Origin: Bacillota bacterium
GTDB taxonomy: Bacteria; Bacillota; Clostridia; Lachnospirales; Lachnospiraceae
Assembly: GCA_023409535.1 (NCBI GenBank)
Contig: JAEYGZ010000050.1
Location: 1-64,000, forward strand
DNA: 64,000 nt
Direction: 5' to 3'
Under the pieces are notes generated by a model. That model searched no databases and was not told where the DNA came from. It was given only the letters and a program-made list of their open reading frames with translations. This document shows, in pieces, positions 34,470-43,851 of the stretch. The position numbers and the translations under genes were made by a program. Position 1 is the stretch's first letter, and the number at the start of each line of letters is the position of its first letter.

Positions 34470-35375
34470 ATGGAGAAATGTATGATAAAATTCAAGGCAA
34501 TTATTTTTGGTATCGTTGTTATCCTCCTTACCGCTACCGTAACTTATGTCGTTTTCTATTTCAGGGAAGATGACACCTCTATTGATTGGAGGAAGGAGCT
34601 TTCTTATGAAGAAAACCAAATTCATGACATATCCTTTGAAGCGTCCTCTCCCTGTCCGGTCATTCCTGTAAAAATCAACGATAAAGAAGTAAAATTATTA
34701 TTTGATACGGGCAATGGAATGGGCTTTTTAATGACAACAGCTTTGCAGGATCAAATTGATTATGACGTTATCGGTACAACGACAGAACTTAACGCTGACG
34801 GCACCTACCGGGGAGAAGGCAGCTCCGTCCTATTAAAAAGCATCAATGTATTCGGCGAACAATACCATGATGTTAAATCCTCGCTAAATGACTGGAGGAT
34901 GTTTAGCTCCTCAAAATTTAACGGTACCATTGGTCTTACCTACTTTAGTCACAAGGTAATCACTCTTGATTATAAGAACAAAAAGATAGCTGTCTGCAGC
35001 GAACCCATCGATTATAGCACCCTGCGGCAGGAAAATTATATTGTATTACCTTTAATCAAGTCAGAGCTAAGCCATGAGCAGGATCTATTATTTTTTGAAG
35101 GAGAAGTAAATGGAGAAAAAAGCACGATATACTTAGATACCGGCGCAAGTCGTTCCTTTTATGATATTGATAATGCCGGCACCGGGATAGAACTCAAATT
35201 GGGCAATGTAACATATCACTTTGATTGTGATAAATTAATACACGATGAGATCGGATTTGAAGATGATTTCAGCTACCCGCTTACATTTGCGATCAACTCT
35301 GATTTATTAAAGGCCAATCATTTTGTGATTATAATCGATAAAATTCAAAACAATCTTATTATTAGAAGAAATTAA
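34470..35375 (+). CDS. Membrane-anchored retropepsin/pepsin-like aspartyl protease with two DTG motifs
   Basis: 301 residues from ATG 34470 (AAAGG 7 nt upstream; ATG 34482 after GGAG is equally possible). One membrane segment (FGIVVILLTATVTYVVFYF) anchors it, with the body outside. Two half-repeats each carry a catalytic-type motif: LLFDTGNGMG (near residue 80) and IYLDTGASRS (near 220), both preceded by a PVKINDKEVK or EVNGEKS strand as in clan AA aspartyl proteases. Bacterial members are usually single retropepsin-like domains that must dimerise; two copies in one chain resemble eukaryotic pepsins. Substrate unknown; monocistronic. Confidence 0.75.
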   Translation: MEKCMIKFKAIIFGIVVILLTATVTYVVFYFREDDTSIDWRKELSYEENQIHDISFEASSPCPVIPVKINDKEVKLLFDTGNGMGFLMTTALQDQIDYDVIGTTTELNADGTYRGEGSSVLLKSINVFGEQYHDVKSSLNDWRMFSSSKFNGTIGLTYFSHKVITLDYKNKKIAVCSEPIDYSTLRQENYIVLPLIKSELSHEQDLLFFEGEVNGEKSTIYLDTGASRSFYDIDNAGTGIELKLGNVTYHFDCDKLIHDEIGFEDDFSYPLTFAINSDLLKANHFVIIIDKIQNNLIIRRN

Positions 35376-35421
35376 TAATGTTTTAAATAAAACTTTTTTA
35401 TCACAGCTGAAATTCAGGAGT

Positions 35422-35459
35422 TGAAAACAGGCCCCTCATACTTGAGAAGCCTGTTTTCA
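35422..35459. terminator. Terminator shared by protease and ABC exporter genes
   Basis: Perfect 11-bp arms TGAAAACAGGC / GCCTGTTTTCA between convergent genes, 46 nt after the protease stop. Confidence 0.75.
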
Positions 35460-35476
35460 CGCTCTTGAAACTATAC

Positions 35477-37498
35477 CTATTCCAATTCAAATGCTCCTGT
35501 ATAAAGCTGATAGTATTTTCCTCTCTGCTCAATTAATTGATCATGGCTGCCGCGCTCTATTATCCTTCCATGCTCCAGAACCATAATAACATCGGAATTC
35601 TGTACGGTGGAAAGTCTGTGAGCAATGACAAATACTGTCCTTCCCTTCATCAGCGCATCCATCCCCTTTTGAACGATGGCCTCAGTTCTGGTATCAATGG
35701 AAGAAGTAGCTTCATCCAGAATCATTACCGGAGGATCTGCCACGGCTGCACGAGCAATTGAAATAAGCTGGCGCTGCCCCTGGGAGAGTCCGCTTCCGTC
35801 TCCCTCCAGTACGGTATCATAACCCTGGGGAAGCATCCGGATAAAACCGTCCGCGTTGGCAAGCTTGGCAGCTGCGATGCATTCCTCATCGGAAGCATCC
35901 AGCTTTCCGTAACGGATATTGTCCATCACAGTGCCGGTAAACAGATTGACATCCTGCAGTACAACCCCAAGGGAACGGCGAAGATCAGCCTTTTTAATCT
36001 TATTTATATTGATCCCGTCATAGCGTATTTTTCCGTCCGCTATATCATAAAAACGGTTGATCAGATTAGTAATGGTCGTCTTTCCTGCCCCGGTTGCACC
36101 GACGAAAGCAACCTTCTGACCGGGAAGGGCATAGAGGGATATATTGTGCAGGACAATTTTATCCTCCGTATAGCCGAAATCAACATCATGAAAGACAATC
36201 TCGCCCTGAAGCGGAACATAAGAAACCGTTCCGTCGCTGTGAGGATGCTTCCAGGCCCACATATCCGTACGTTGGGAACACTCCTCCAGTTCCCCGTTTC
36301 TATACTTCGCATTGACCAGGGTAACATAACCCTCGTCCTGTTCGCTTTCCTCATCCATGAGCTCAAAGATTCTGGATGCACCTGCAAGAGCCATGATCAC
36401 CATATTAAACTGCATGGAGATCTGCCCGATGGGATTGATAAAGCTGCGGGAAAGGATCAAAAAAGAAACGATGGTACCAACAGTAAGTACGTTAATACCT
36501 GTCAGGCTGAGATTGGGAAGCTCTGCAATCCCTGCTGCTCCTCCGAAGATAGCCAGCAGCACATACAGCATATAACCCATATTACCGACAATGGGCATAG
36601 TAATATTACCGTACTTATTAGCCTCTGTGGCGCTGTAGCAAAGTTCATCATTCTTTTGGCTGAAGGTTTCCAAGGCCTTTTCCTCATGGCAGAAAACCTT
36701 TACAACCTTCTGACCGTTGATAATCTCCTCAATATAGCCGTTAACGTCGCCCAAAGACTCCTGCTGCTTCATGAAAAAACTGCCGCTGCGGCCAACCAGT
36801 ATTCTGATCACCTTAAGCAGCAAAAATGCGAACGCAAGCACAAACAAAGTCAGTCCGACGCTTAAGTAAAGCATGGAGAAAAATGCCGCCATTACGGTAA
36901 CCACAGAGGAAAACATCTGAGGAAAGCTTTGGGTTATGGCTTGCCGCAGCGTATCCGTATCATTGGTATACCGGCTCATGGTGTCGCCGTGGGTGTGGGT
37001 ATCAAAGTAACGGATCGGCAGGGTCTGCATATGGTTAAACATCCGGTCCCTGATTTTCTTCAGGGTTCCCTGTCCCACCACAACCATGGCGCGGTTATAA
37101 AACAGGGTGGAAAGAATACCGACCAGATAGATGAAGCCCATCATGGTGATCACCCGGAGCAGTTCTGTATATACAGGATGCTGCTGTCCCAGCAGCGGGA
37201 TGATGTAACCGTCAATCAGTGTTTTCATAAACAGTGCGGAAGCGGCACTTGCGGCTGCGCTTAACAGGATGCACACCACAACAAAGATTAACTGAAGCCT
37301 GTACTCAGCCATGAAGGACAGGAGCCGTTTCAGAGTTCCCGGCTGAAAGCGCCGCATGGGAGGCCTGCCGGTCATACCAGGCTGTTTTTTCACAGAGCCT
37401 CTATTCACAATGTCTTCATTCAAAGCATGCTTATTCTCAATATCTTTATGCAAGGCATCTTTATTCTCAATGTCTTTATTCTCAGTATCTTTATTCAT
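35477..37498 (-). CDS. ABC exporter half-transporter, second subunit (MdlB/LmrD-like)
   Basis: 673 residues from ATG 37498 (GGAGG 8 nt upstream). An odd N-terminal tail (residues 1-35) of repeated NKD-IEN-KDALHK units precedes six membrane helices (about 75-370) and an ATPase with Walker A GATGAGKTT, signature LSQGQ and Walker B VMILDEATSSID. An insert between membrane and ATPase domains (about 385-430) is larger than usual. Its start overlaps the end of the partner gene by 8 nt, so the two are translationally coupled and form a heterodimer for export of drugs, lipids or peptides. Confidence 0.92.
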   Translation of the reverse strand: MNKDTENKDIENKDALHKDIENKHALNEDIVNRGSVKKQPGMTGRPPMRRFQPGTLKRLLSFMAEYRLQLIFVVVCILLSAAASAASALFMKTLIDGYIIPLLGQQHPVYTELLRVITMMGFIYLVGILSTLFYNRAMVVVGQGTLKKIRDRMFNHMQTLPIRYFDTHTHGDTMSRYTNDTDTLRQAITQSFPQMFSSVVTVMAAFFSMLYLSVGLTLFVLAFAFLLLKVIRILVGRSGSFFMKQQESLGDVNGYIEEIINGQKVVKVFCHEEKALETFSQKNDELCYSATEANKYGNITMPIVGNMGYMLYVLLAIFGGAAGIAELPNLSLTGINVLTVGTIVSFLILSRSFINPIGQISMQFNMVIMALAGASRIFELMDEESEQDEGYVTLVNAKYRNGELEECSQRTDMWAWKHPHSDGTVSYVPLQGEIVFHDVDFGYTEDKIVLHNISLYALPGQKVAFVGATGAGKTTITNLINRFYDIADGKIRYDGININKIKKADLRRSLGVVLQDVNLFTGTVMDNIRYGKLDASDEECIAAAKLANADGFIRMLPQGYDTVLEGDGSGLSQGQRQLISIARAAVADPPVMILDEATSSIDTRTEAIVQKGMDALMKGRTVFVIAHRLSTVQNSDVIMVLEHGRIIERGSHDQLIEQRGKYYQLYTGAFELE

Positions 37499-39242
37499 GA
37501 AGGACACCTCCTCTATTCTGCGATTCATATACCTCACGGTAGATCGCACTGGTCTGCATCAGCTCCTCATGCGTACCGGCTGCATCGATTCGGCCGTCAT
37601 CCAGTACGATGATCTTGTCGGCATCCTGAACAGACGCAACCCGCTGCGCGATGATGATTTTGGTGGTATCCGGGATTTCCTCCTTAAATGCCTGACGGAT
37701 GAGACTGTCGGTTTTCGTATCCACCGCACTGGTGGAATCATCTAGAATCAAAATCTTTGGTTTTTTCAGCAATGCCCGGGCTATACAGAGCCGCTGCCTT
37801 TGTCCGCCGGATACATTGGTACCGCCCTGTTCGATATAGGTATCATATTGACTTGGAAATTCTCTGATAAATCCATCCGCCTGGGCAAGCTTGCAGGCGC
37901 GGATAATCTCCTCATCCGTAGCGTCTTCGTCACCCCAACGCAGGTTTTCCTTGATTGTACCGGAGAACAGGATATTTTTCTGCAGTACCATGGCAACCTG
38001 GTTGCGCAGCATCTCCAGATCATACTCCCGTACGTCCGCTCCGCCTACGGTCACTTTCCCGCTCACAGCATCATATAGTCTGGGAATCAGCTGCACCAGA
38101 CTCGACTTTGAGGAACCTGTTCCCCCGATGATTCCCACCGTTTCTCCGGAGGCAATCGAAAGGTTTATATTGTTTAGGACAGGTTTATCGGTTTTTCGTG
38201 CATAGGAAAAGGTAACATTTTCAAAGGTAATGGAACCGTCCCTGACGGCAGTAATCGGATGATCACCGTTTTTCAGGTCGCTTTCTTCCTTCAAAATCTC
38301 CGTAATACGCTCTACGGAAGCACGGGATATGATGATCATGACAAATACCATGGAAAGCATCATCAGGCTCATAAGAATCTGCATCGCATATGTAATTAAG
38401 CTGGAAAGCTCTCCTGTGGAAAGTCCCAGTGCGGCACTGTTACCGCTGGCGATTATCGCTTTTGCTCCAAACCAGGAGAGTAAAAGCATACTGGTATAAA
38501 GACAGAACTGCATGAGAGGCATATTATAGGCCAGCCGTCTTTCCGCCTTGGAGAAATCCTGAAAAATAGTTCCGGAAATATACTCAAATTTATTCTCCTC
38601 ATGATCTTCTCTGATATAGGATTTCACCACCCGGATCCCGTGGAGATTCTCCTGCACGATATTATTCAGCTTATCGTAGGTTCTAAATACCCGCACAAAG
38701 ATCGGGTGAACACGGGTTGCAATCAGTACCAGTCCTATTCCCAGCACAGGAATTACTGTCAGAAAGATAAAAGAAAGCCTCGCATCGATACGGAAGGAAA
38801 AGATCAAGGCAAATATAATCATCATCGGTGCCCGGAAGGCCAGACGCACCATCATCTGAAAAGCATTCTGGACGTTGGTAACATCGGTAGTCAGTCTGGT
38901 GATAATACTGGAGGATGAGAATTTGTCGATATTAGAAAAGGAAAACCTCTGAACATTACCAAACATTGCCTTACGCAGATTTTTGGCAAATCCGGCCGAG
39001 GCAATGGCCGCGCTGCGGCCTGCCAGGATTCCTGTCAGCATGGAAATTACCGCCGCAAGGGTCAAGGCAAGACCCATCAACCAGATATAATTCATATTCT
39101 TTTTGTAAATTCCGTTATCAATAACAAATGACATCAGAGTCGGAATAATAATTTCAATAATAGATTCCAAAGTTACGTAGATTGGTGCAAGAATGGTATC
39201 TTTCTTATATTCCTGCACATAAGATAATAATTTCCTAATCAT
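37491..39242 (-). CDS. ABC exporter half-transporter, first subunit (MdlA/LmrC-like)
   Basis: 583 residues: six membrane helices (about 15-300) and an ATPase domain with Walker A GGTGSSKSS, signature VSGGQ and Walker B ILILDDSTSAVD. The residue after the Walker B aspartate is Asp rather than the catalytic Glu, whereas the partner has Glu (LDEATS): the hallmark of heterodimeric exporters with one degenerate ATP site. It follows a MarR gene by 58 nt, giving a MarR-ABC-ABC operon typical of multidrug efflux control. Confidence 0.93.
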   Translation of the reverse strand: MIRKLLSYVQEYKKDTILAPIYVTLESIIEIIIPTLMSFVIDNGIYKKNMNYIWLMGLALTLAAVISMLTGILAGRSAAIASAGFAKNLRKAMFGNVQRFSFSNIDKFSSSSIITRLTTDVTNVQNAFQMMVRLAFRAPMMIIFALIFSFRIDARLSFIFLTVIPVLGIGLVLIATRVHPIFVRVFRTYDKLNNIVQENLHGIRVVKSYIREDHEENKFEYISGTIFQDFSKAERRLAYNMPLMQFCLYTSMLLLSWFGAKAIIASGNSAALGLSTGELSSLITYAMQILMSLMMLSMVFVMIIISRASVERITEILKEESDLKNGDHPITAVRDGSITFENVTFSYARKTDKPVLNNINLSIASGETVGIIGGTGSSKSSLVQLIPRLYDAVSGKVTVGGADVREYDLEMLRNQVAMVLQKNILFSGTIKENLRWGDEDATDEEIIRACKLAQADGFIREFPSQYDTYIEQGGTNVSGGQRQRLCIARALLKKPKILILDDSTSAVDTKTDSLIRQAFKEEIPDTTKIIIAQRVASVQDADKIIVLDDGRIDAAGTHEELMQTSAIYREVYESQNRGGVLHE

Positions 39243-39270
39243 TTAAATAACCAAGCCTTTCTTCTGTGTA

Positions 39271-39302
39271 AAGATGATTTTCTTGCCTTTTATTTTCAAC
39301 CT
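39271..39302. repeat. 30-nt stem-loop repeat, partial copy C
   Basis: Shares the half TTGCCTTTTATTTTCA with copy A (6061-6090), including its placement right against a stop codon (marR, 39301), but its other half has diverged and no longer pairs well. Confidence 0.45.
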
Positions 39303-39759
39303 AGTCCCCCCGGCTATTTTCCTGCAAATCTATAATATTCTCCTTCATCCTTTTCAGATAGGACCCAAGCCTTTCAATTTCTTCTGAGGTAAACCCCTTG
39401 ATCAGGGCCTGCTCCATTTTATCCGCGTCCCCTTTCATGATTTTGTCCAGCTCCTGCGCCTTATCCGTCAGCACAATCTTCTTCAGGCGCGCATCCTGTA
39501 TGACCGTCTGCCTCCTGATCAATCCCTTTTGCTCCATCAGGGTCAGCACTCTGGATGCCGTAGAGCGGGTTATGGTAAAATGCTCCTCAATATCCTTTTG
39601 ATAAATATCCTTATCTGCATTATTGGCAAGGTAGCCGATGATCCAGCCATTGTTGCCGGTAACTTTTTCTATTTCCTTTTTGTGGGATGAAAATTCAAAA
39701 TAACGCCGAATCAGATTGTTCAGAGAACGAAGCTCCAAACCGATACGTTCATTTTCCAA
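39301..39759 (-). CDS. MarR-family transcriptional regulator of the ABC exporter operon
   Basis: 152 residues from a TTG start (AAGGAG 7 nt upstream). Winged helix at about residues 35-115: YQKDIEEHFTITRSTASRVLTLMEQKGLIRR is the recognition helix region, followed by the wing with D-AR-LKKIVLTDKA. First gene of the operon with the two exporter subunits, so it likely represses them and itself until a ligand binds. The 73-bp region to the divergent plus-strand gene contains GTTG-CATCTA-CAAC near 39782, a possible binding site. Confidence 0.92.
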   Translation of the reverse strand: MENERIGLELRSLNNLIRRYFEFSSHKKEIEKVTGNNGWIIGYLANNADKDIYQKDIEEHFTITRSTASRVLTLMEQKGLIRRQTVIQDARLKKIVLTDKAQELDKIMKGDADKMEQALIKGFTSEEIERLGSYLKRMKENIIDLQENSRGD

Positions 39760-39832
39760 TTCAATTCTCCTTTGTCGTATAGTTGCATCTACAACTGTTT
39801 GATATACAATATTATATCGGCGCCTTTTTTAT

Positions 39833-40171
39833 TTGTCAACACGGAAGCTGACAAATTCCAAATTTAAGTTGCTTCGTCAGTTACATAGAAAACCTATATT
39901 AAGCAAATGCTATGATAAGGAGCTGATGCAAATTATGATATTTGCACAGTCTCTTCATGTGAATATGGAAGGATCGGGTGATGAATTTATGTCATATGTA
40001 GCTCCGGAAGTAAAAGAAAAGTTTGAGTCTTTGTCCATTGAACTAAAAGATGCTATCCTGGAACGAAATGTCGAGCTTCATTCCATCCACGACCTCATTA
40101 ATGTTCTGGATGCCATTGTTAAGGAAGCAGAACAAGAGGATCAACGTGAGCTTCAGGGCTCAAAGCGATAA
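39833..40171 (+). CDS. Hypothetical protein
   Basis: Up to 112 residues from a TTG at 39833; no ribosome binding site precedes it, and an internal ATG at 39926 (MQIMIFAQSL) is an alternative. A promoter-like pair TTGCAT/TACAAT with 16-nt spacing lies about 30-50 nt upstream. The C-terminal two thirds are acidic and helical (VKEKFESLSIELKDAILERNVELHSIHDLINVLDAIVKEAE). A good terminator follows directly, which supports expression. Family not recognised. Confidence 0.5.
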   Translation: MSTRKLTNSKFKLLRQLHRKPILSKCYDKELMQIMIFAQSLHVNMEGSGDEFMSYVAPEVKEKFESLSIELKDAILERNVELHSIHDLINVLDAIVKEAEQEDQRELQGSKR

Positions 40172-40172
40172 A

Positions 40173-40216
40173 AAAACGGTTCAGATACCAATCTGTATCT
40201 GAACCGTTTTAATTTA
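40173..40216 (+). terminator. Terminator after the hypothetical gene
   Basis: Perfect 16-bp stem (AAAACGGTTCAGATAC and its complement, 40173-40188 and 40195-40210) with a 6-nt loop and a T-rich tail; the A run on its left makes it able to serve the convergent monooxygenase gene as well. Confidence 0.9.
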
Positions 40217-40231
40217 TTCTTTTATATCCAT

Positions 40232-40516
40232 TTAGATTACCTTTTTATAAATATTTAAATTGCTTGAAACTTTGAATTCATTGATCATCGGTACAATTCT
40301 GGTAAAATGCTCTGTCTTCCTATGCAGATCCAGAGCTTCCCGGCTCTCCCACTCCTCAATTACCGTAAGGATTGCCGGATCCTTTACGTCCTGGAATAAT
40401 TCATATTTGATACAACCGTCTTCCTGCCTTGTCTTCGCTACCAGTTCCTGATATAAATTGATTGCTTCATCAACCTTTTCAACCGCCAATGTGTTTTGTG
40501 CCACTACTTTAACCAT
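40232..40516 (-). CDS. ABM-family small monooxygenase (YgiN-like)
   Basis: 94 residues, a single dimeric ferredoxin-like antibiotic biosynthesis monooxygenase (ABM) domain: KVVAQNTLAVEKVDEAINLYQELVAKTRQEDGCIKYELFQDVKDP and the C-terminal W-ESREALDLHRKTEHF. Members act on quinones or similar compounds without cofactors. GAGGAG site. It follows the MFS gene by 60 nt, so the two may be co-expressed, perhaps in export and detoxification. Confidence 0.85.
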   Translation of the reverse strand: MVKVVAQNTLAVEKVDEAINLYQELVAKTRQEDGCIKYELFQDVKDPAILTVIEEWESREALDLHRKTEHFTRIVPMINEFKVSSNLNIYKKVI

Positions 40517-40576
40517 TGTTCAAGCTCCTCTCAATTGCTCTTTCCTATTATCGTTACATATTCTGAATATAGTTTA

Positions 40577-41833
40577 TTATACCGCTTCTTTTTCCAGCCC
40601 TGCAACTCTTTCTTCCGTTTCCGCTTTCTTTTTTCCGGCAATATAAATGCTATACATTCCGGCAATACCGACAATAGATAGAATTAGTGTCAACAGCCAG
40701 ATATAATCAAGCCCGATTTCCTGAATAAACTTGCCTGCAACAGAAGTGCCAAGAGCTGCTCCGATGGACCAGCTTAAGGAACCCACAGCGTTAAATCTCG
40801 CGCGGAAATTACTTGGGCTGTTATCCGCAAGATATACGCCAAAGTTTGTTACCACAAGTATCTCACCGATGGTCCATATAAAAGTTGATATTATAAATAA
40901 GGGATAATTGTTAATAAACATCAGCATACCAAACCCAACCGCATAGAATATTCCTGCCAAAGCTATATTAATCAAGGGCTTAAATCTCTTTGTGGCAGAG
41001 GTTACAGCCACAGTGCACAATAATACTGTAAAGGCATTTACACTCATCAGCATTCCAAACTTACTTGCTCCGCTTTCTCCAAATACCGCATCCGAAGTAA
41101 GGGGAAGCGAAAATCTGTGCTGGGTATAGACGAAGCTGTATATAGTATAAATCAGCAGAAAGATGATTATCATGGGGCGCTTTAAAAGTGCTGTGATAAC
41201 ATTTCCCTTTTCTTCCTTCTCCGCCTTCGTATATACAGTCTTTTTTAATTCCTCCGGCTTTAACTCCTTTACGTTCTTCCAGATTAAGAATAATGCGATA
41301 AAAGAAGTTAACGCATCCCCGATAAAGAGCAGGGGAAGCAAATGATTAAACAAAAAGCCCGCAACAATTGGCCCAAGAGCAACACCGATATTAATTCCCA
41401 GATATTGAAGGGAAAAGCCCTGCTGTCTCTGCTCCGGCGGCAGCATATCTGTAATGATTGCATTCATGGGCGGCCTTACCGCGCCATGAAAGAAGGTGGA
41501 TATTAACAGAAAGATTACGATAATATTCGGATTTGTTAAAAATGCGCAAGGCAGCAAGGATAAGGCTGCAGCCGCCTGTGCAATCAGATAGGTTCTTTTC
41601 CGTCCGAATTCATCCGCAAATCTTCCGCCCAGCAAAGAGGAAGGAATTCCAAGCAATGAGGATATGGTCACGATGATCCCGGCCGCTTCCACCGATAAGC
41701 CGATCTTAATCGTCAGATACATCGTTAAAAACGGCATGACAAAATCGCCGAAACGGTTGATTACCGTTGCTCCAAACATGATGTACATGTTACGCGGAAG
41801 CCCCCGGTAGGTGTCGATCATTTTTATTCTCAT
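40577..41833 (-). CDS. MFS transporter (multidrug efflux-like)
   Basis: 418 residues with 12 predicted membrane helices. The loop between helices 2 and 3 carries GGRFADEFGRKR, the MFS motif A. Helix 5 region contains GINIGVALGPIVAGFL, the antiporter motif C type seen in drug exporters of the MdtG/MdtH kind. GAGG lies 7 nt before the ATG. Substrate not readable. Confidence 0.88.
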   Translation of the reverse strand: MRIKMIDTYRGLPRNMYIMFGATVINRFGDFVMPFLTMYLTIKIGLSVEAAGIIVTISSLLGIPSSLLGGRFADEFGRKRTYLIAQAAAALSLLPCAFLTNPNIIVIFLLISTFFHGAVRPPMNAIITDMLPPEQRQQGFSLQYLGINIGVALGPIVAGFLFNHLLPLLFIGDALTSFIALFLIWKNVKELKPEELKKTVYTKAEKEEKGNVITALLKRPMIIIFLLIYTIYSFVYTQHRFSLPLTSDAVFGESGASKFGMLMSVNAFTVLLCTVAVTSATKRFKPLINIALAGIFYAVGFGMLMFINNYPLFIISTFIWTIGEILVVTNFGVYLADNSPSNFRARFNAVGSLSWSIGAALGTSVAGKFIQEIGLDYIWLLTLILSIVGIAGMYSIYIAGKKKAETEERVAGLEKEAV

Positions 41834-42077
41834 ATGTGGTCCTCATCTTTCCCAGTCTACATCCTTGCAGATATTATGACTATTCTAATGAGGTATCCGT
41901 AATTTGTCAAGAACACATCTTGCTGTCATCCTGCGTTCTATCAGTCCCGCAAAACTTAATTTTTCTTTGAAATTCCCATGTTACCTGACAAAAATCGCAT
42001 TATCGTATGCGAAAATACTGATGAATACTTTTATTCATTCAACGAATACTATAAAAAACAGCCGAAAGGAGATCATA

Positions 42078-42236
42078 ATGAAAAATAGTAAAGGTACACC
42101 TTCCAAAGAAACAGGTGCAAAAAACAATAATTCAGATAATGATGTTGATTACAAAAACAGTATAAAAACAGAAGATTCCCGCTCCAAATCCACTTCTAAC
42201 AAAGCCCCGTCCTCAGGTAATATCAGAGGGGTTTGA
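42078..42236 (+). CDS. Small hydrophilic Ser/Asn/Lys-rich protein
   Basis: 52 residues starting MKNSKGTPSKETG. AAAGGAGATCATA before the ATG is a strong ribosome binding site and a long stem-loop follows, so it is probably real despite low complexity. No hydrophobic segment; composition suggests an unstructured protein, perhaps a small acid-soluble or stress protein, but I do not recognise a family. Ends in TGA. Confidence 0.6.
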   Translation: MKNSKGTPSKETGAKNNNSDNDVDYKNSIKTEDSRSKSTSNKAPSSGNIRGV

Positions 42237-42256
42237 GTTTATCCCATATGACTTCT

Positions 42257-42306
42257 GACAATAAGAATGCAGGCATAATTGAAAATATGCCTGCATTCTT
42301 ATTGTC
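42257..42306 (+). terminator. Long perfect stem-loop after the small hydrophilic gene
   Basis: 21-bp perfect arms (42257-42277 and 42286-42306; core AAGAATGCAGGCATA) with an 8-nt loop. It lacks a strong T run, so it may serve mRNA stability as much as termination. Confidence 0.6.
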
Positions 42307-42435
42307 TGTAATTGCCGTAAGGAGATATCTCCCATAAGTTTTATTGTAAATGAAAACCGGGAAGTAACATAGTCCTACTTTGAACCTTATCACTAATATG
42401 TTACAATAGATTCAAAAAAATATTGGAGGATTCTA

Positions 42436-42684
42436 TTGAAAAAAACTGCTATAATCATATTTTTATATATTATCGGTATTGTCCTCACACTGATCATTGC
42501 TGCAGATGCTATCTATGAGCTGGTCCTTACCTGGAATGGCATGGATCCCTGGGGATTAACTTTTACCTTTGTCGTTATACCGCTGTTTTGCATTGCTTGC
42601 ACATCATTTGCAGGCTGTATTATTATGATCATATTTTTAATTAAAAAGCTTAAACATAAAAAGGGATTTCGCAACTTCCATTGA
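42436..42684 (+). CDS. Small two-helix membrane protein
   Basis: 82 residues from a TTG start, with TTGGAGG 6 nt upstream making the start firm. Two membrane helices (about 5-27 and 42-70) with the loop LVLTWNGMDPWGLTF, and a basic tail KKLKHKKGF. A terminator follows 16 nt after the stop. Family not recognised; monocistronic. Confidence 0.65.
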   Translation: MKKTAIIIFLYIIGIVLTLIIAADAIYELVLTWNGMDPWGLTFTFVVIPLFCIACTSFAGCIIMIIFLIKKLKHKKGFRNFH

Positions 42685-42700
42685 TATGGCCGACAGCGAA

Positions 42701-42745
42701 AAAAATGTCCACCCATGAGATAATTATAAGTGGACATTTTTATAT
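42701..42745 (+). terminator. Terminator after the small membrane protein
   Basis: Perfect 12-bp arms AAAAATGTCCAC / GTGGACATTTTT (42701-42712, 42730-42741) with a T-rich tail. Confidence 0.9.
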
Positions 42746-42822
42746 TTGAAACAATATAAATTATTATAAATTCAATGTAACCTTTAAACTTCTGACTGGT
42801 TTCTGAAAGATACGATCATTTC

Positions 42823-43833
42823 TTAGAAACGATTTGCCTCAGCTGCCTCCTGGACCGCAACTGCAACAGCCACGGTCATACCTACCATCGGGTTGTTACC
42901 AGCGCCAATCAGACCCATCATCTCAACATGAGCCGGAACGGAGGAGGAACCTGCGAACTGTGCGTCGGAATGCATTCTGCCCATAGTATCTGTCATACCG
43001 TAGGATGCAGGACCTGCTGCCATATTATCCGGATGAAGTGTTCTGCCTGTACCGCCGCCGGAAGCTACGGAGAAGTATTTCTTACCTAAGTCAGTGCATT
43101 CCTTCTTGTAGGTACCTGCAACGGGATGCTGGAATCTGGTAGGGTTGGTGGAGTTGCCGGTAATGGAAACGTCAACACCTTCCTTATGCATGATAGCAAC
43201 ACCTTCTGTTACATCGTTGGCACCATAGCAGTTTACGGATGCTCTGACACCCTTGGAGTAGGATTTACGGGATACTTCCTTCACCTCTCCTGTATAATAA
43301 TCCATCTCTGTTTCAACATGAGTAAAGCCGTTGATACGGGAGATGATCTGTGCCGCATCCTTACCGAGGCCGTTTAAGATTACTCGTAAAGGCTTTTGTC
43401 TAACCTTGTTTGCTGACTGAGCGATACCGATGGCACCTTCCGCTGCTGCAAAGGACTCATGTCCTGCCAGGAAGCAGAAGCATTCGGTGGACTCTTCCAG
43501 TAACATCTTACCAAGGTTACCATGTCCTAAACCAACTTTTCTCTGGTCTGCTACAGAGCCGGGGATACAAAAGGACTGTAAGCCTTCACCGATTGCTGCA
43601 GCCGCATCAGCAGCTTTTCTGGATCCCTTTTTAATTGCGATGGCTGCACCTACGATATAAGCCCAACAGGCATTCTCAAAGCAAATGGGCTGGATTCCCT
43701 TAATCATGGCATATACGTCAAGTCCGGCATCCTTGGTAATCTTCTCTGCTTCTTCAATGGAAGCGATGCCGTAGCTGTTTAATGCAGCATTGATTTGATT
43801 TATTCTTCTATCATATGATTCAAATAAAGCCAT
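42823..43833 (-). CDS. GGGtGRT protein (uncharacterised, Fe-S scaffold partner)
   Basis: 336 residues. The family-defining motif is VASGGGTGRTLHPDNMAAGPASYGMTD... (about residue 235 onward), followed by the Gly-rich C-terminus GLIGAGNNPMVGMTVAVAVAVQEAA. No membrane segment or signal peptide. Members of this Pfam family have no established function. AAAGGAGG before the ATG, 18 nt after the Fe-S scaffold gene with which it is nearly always paired in clostridia, so a role in iron-sulfur or sulfur-related metabolism is inferred. Confidence 0.9.
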   Translation of the reverse strand: MALFESYDRRINQINAALNSYGIASIEEAEKITKDAGLDVYAMIKGIQPICFENACWAYIVGAAIAIKKGSRKAADAAAAIGEGLQSFCIPGSVADQRKVGLGHGNLGKMLLEESTECFCFLAGHESFAAAEGAIGIAQSANKVRQKPLRVILNGLGKDAAQIISRINGFTHVETEMDYYTGEVKEVSRKSYSKGVRASVNCYGANDVTEGVAIMHKEGVDVSITGNSTNPTRFQHPVAGTYKKECTDLGKKYFSVASGGGTGRTLHPDNMAAGPASYGMTDTMGRMHSDAQFAGSSSVPAHVEMMGLIGAGNNPMVGMTVAVAVAVQEAAEANRF

Positions 43834-43851
43834 TGTATGTATCCTCCTTTA

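Noticed and set aside
36146..36865. 239-residue plus-strand ORF opposite the ABC exporter
   Set aside because: Antisense shadow of the exporter gene.
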